Positions 63,718-64,000 of a DNA stretch of 64,000 nt are shown in pieces. The position numbers and the translations under genes are program-made. The stretch lies in assembly GCF_005876955.1 (NCBI RefSeq), contig NZ_SSCL01000002.1:433489-497488 (forward strand), written 5' to 3'. The notes beneath the pieces were generated by a model that was not told the origin of the DNA, did not search any database, and saw only the letters and a program-made list of their open reading frames with translations. The DNA comes from Sinomonas gamaensis (GTDB lineage Bacteria; Actinomycetota; Actinomycetes; Actinomycetales; Micrococcaceae). Position 1 is the stretch's first letter, and each line of letters begins with the position of its first letter.

Positions 63718-63883
63718 GTGGTTCCTTTCCTTGTGCAGACGCATCTGGCGGCTGCAGCTGTTGCGGCTCGAAACCGCAGATTAACAAGTTCTTGAAGTCC
63801 GCCCTACGAGGGCAAATCCGACATCAAGTCTAGTTCGTCGGTGCGGGCCTCGATGCTCGCATAAGGTATGGCTTGTTAAATGG
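63718..63883 (-). other. intergenic promoter region between 5S rRNA terminator and the TPR-like gene
   Basis: A 166-bp stretch of lower GC without an ORF I can support. On the minus strand it holds TAGACT and TAATCT -10-like hexamers upstream of the TPR-like gene. Confidence 0.4.
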
Positions 63884-63915
63884 GGGTGGGCCCCACTGCG
63901 TTGTGGGGCCCACCC
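63884..63915. terminator. rRNA operon terminator
   Basis: A 13-bp perfect stem (GGGTGGGCCCCAC / GTGGGGCCCACCC) with TGCGTT loop, 9 bp past the 5S rRNA 3' end on the minus strand and followed there by ATTTAAC. Confidence 0.9.
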
Positions 63916-63924
63916 GTGTGGTGT

Positions 63925-64000
63925 GTTCCGGCGGTGTCCTACTCTCCCACACCCTGGCGGGTGCAGTACCATCGGCGCTGTGGGGCTTAGCTTCCGGGTT
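63925..64000 (-). rRNA. 5S ribosomal RNA, 3' part (truncated by window edge)
   Basis: Read on the minus strand this is the 3' ~76 nt of a 5S rRNA: AACCCGGAAGCTAAGC, then GCGCCGATGGTACTGC and the ending GGGAGAGTAGGACACCGCC. The 5' part and the rest of the rrn operon lie beyond the right edge. Confidence 0.95.

Noticed and set aside
62194..63795. Long open frames in other frames through the repeat region of the TPR-like gene
   Set aside because: The repeat unit length is a multiple of three and has no stops in several frames. The minus-strand frame that carries the TPR-like domain and a proper ribosome-binding site is the coding one.

Overview
The window is a high-GC, gene-dense chromosomal segment of an actinobacterium. 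Gene content and protein style point to the Micrococcaceae (Arthrobacter / Sinomonas / Pseudarthrobacter type); this is an inference, since no 16S is present. Most genes are core housekeeping genes in an order shared with mycobacteria and corynebacteria. I see no phage, insertion sequence, CRISPR array or plasmid backbone.

Left part (1-12.9 kb): the PASTA tail of a PknL-like Ser/Thr kinase, class II DAHP synthase, a PlsC acyltransferase, two tandem alpha/beta hydrolases, ROK glucokinase, a long-chain acyl-CoA synthetase and pyruvate carboxylase. Next (12-17 kb) come an orphan ParA-like ATPase and the conserved cluster gcvH - garA/odhI (FHA) - ftsR (MerR) - DUF151 nuclease - second MerR, then an Fpg/Nei DNA glycosylase. 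From 17 to 20.3 kb lie an MFS transporter, a flavin-dependent LLM oxidoreductase and a DinB-fold protein.

The most unusual block is 20.3-27.7 kb: five genes with overlapping or nearly touching ends encoding a SWIM zinc-finger protein, a DUF5691-like protein, a MoxR-type AAA+ ATPase, a DUF5682-like protein with TraB/EreA-like motifs, and a VWA (MIDAS) protein. This looks like one chaperone-type machine of unknown role. A palindromic terminator and tRNA-Pro(GGG) follow, then a TetR regulator divergent from a membrane protein with two matching operators.

From 29.7 to 36.7 kb (minus strand) is the chromosome-segregation and translation cluster parA-scpA-scpB-rluB-tyrA-cmk-der. From 52.9 to 63.7 kb (minus strand) is its usual partner, HAD phosphatase - small ORF - tlyA - nadK - recN - pyrG - NUDIX - xerD, ending upstream in a TPR-like protein with a very repetitive Arg/Asp/Gly region. 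The 3' end of a 5S rRNA gene (minus strand) closes the window, so an rrn operon lies to the right.

Between parA and xerD sits about 16 kb of accessory metabolism: dctA with a divergent CitA/DcuS-type two-component system, two tiny acidic ORFs, cspA, a MocA-like nucleotidyltransferase, an SGNH hydrolase, a uronate-dehydrogenase-like SDR, an FMN reductase divergent from a MarR regulator, an SRPBCC-TIGR01777 fusion, a gamma-glutamyltransferase divergent from a GntR regulator, and the methylcitrate genes prpDBC.

Recurring small-scale features are (i) leaderless promoters with TANNNT exactly 6 nt before GTG/ATG, (ii) paired near-identical operators between divergent regulator/target genes, and (iii) short perfect or near-perfect tandem duplications at or just past gene 3' ends.
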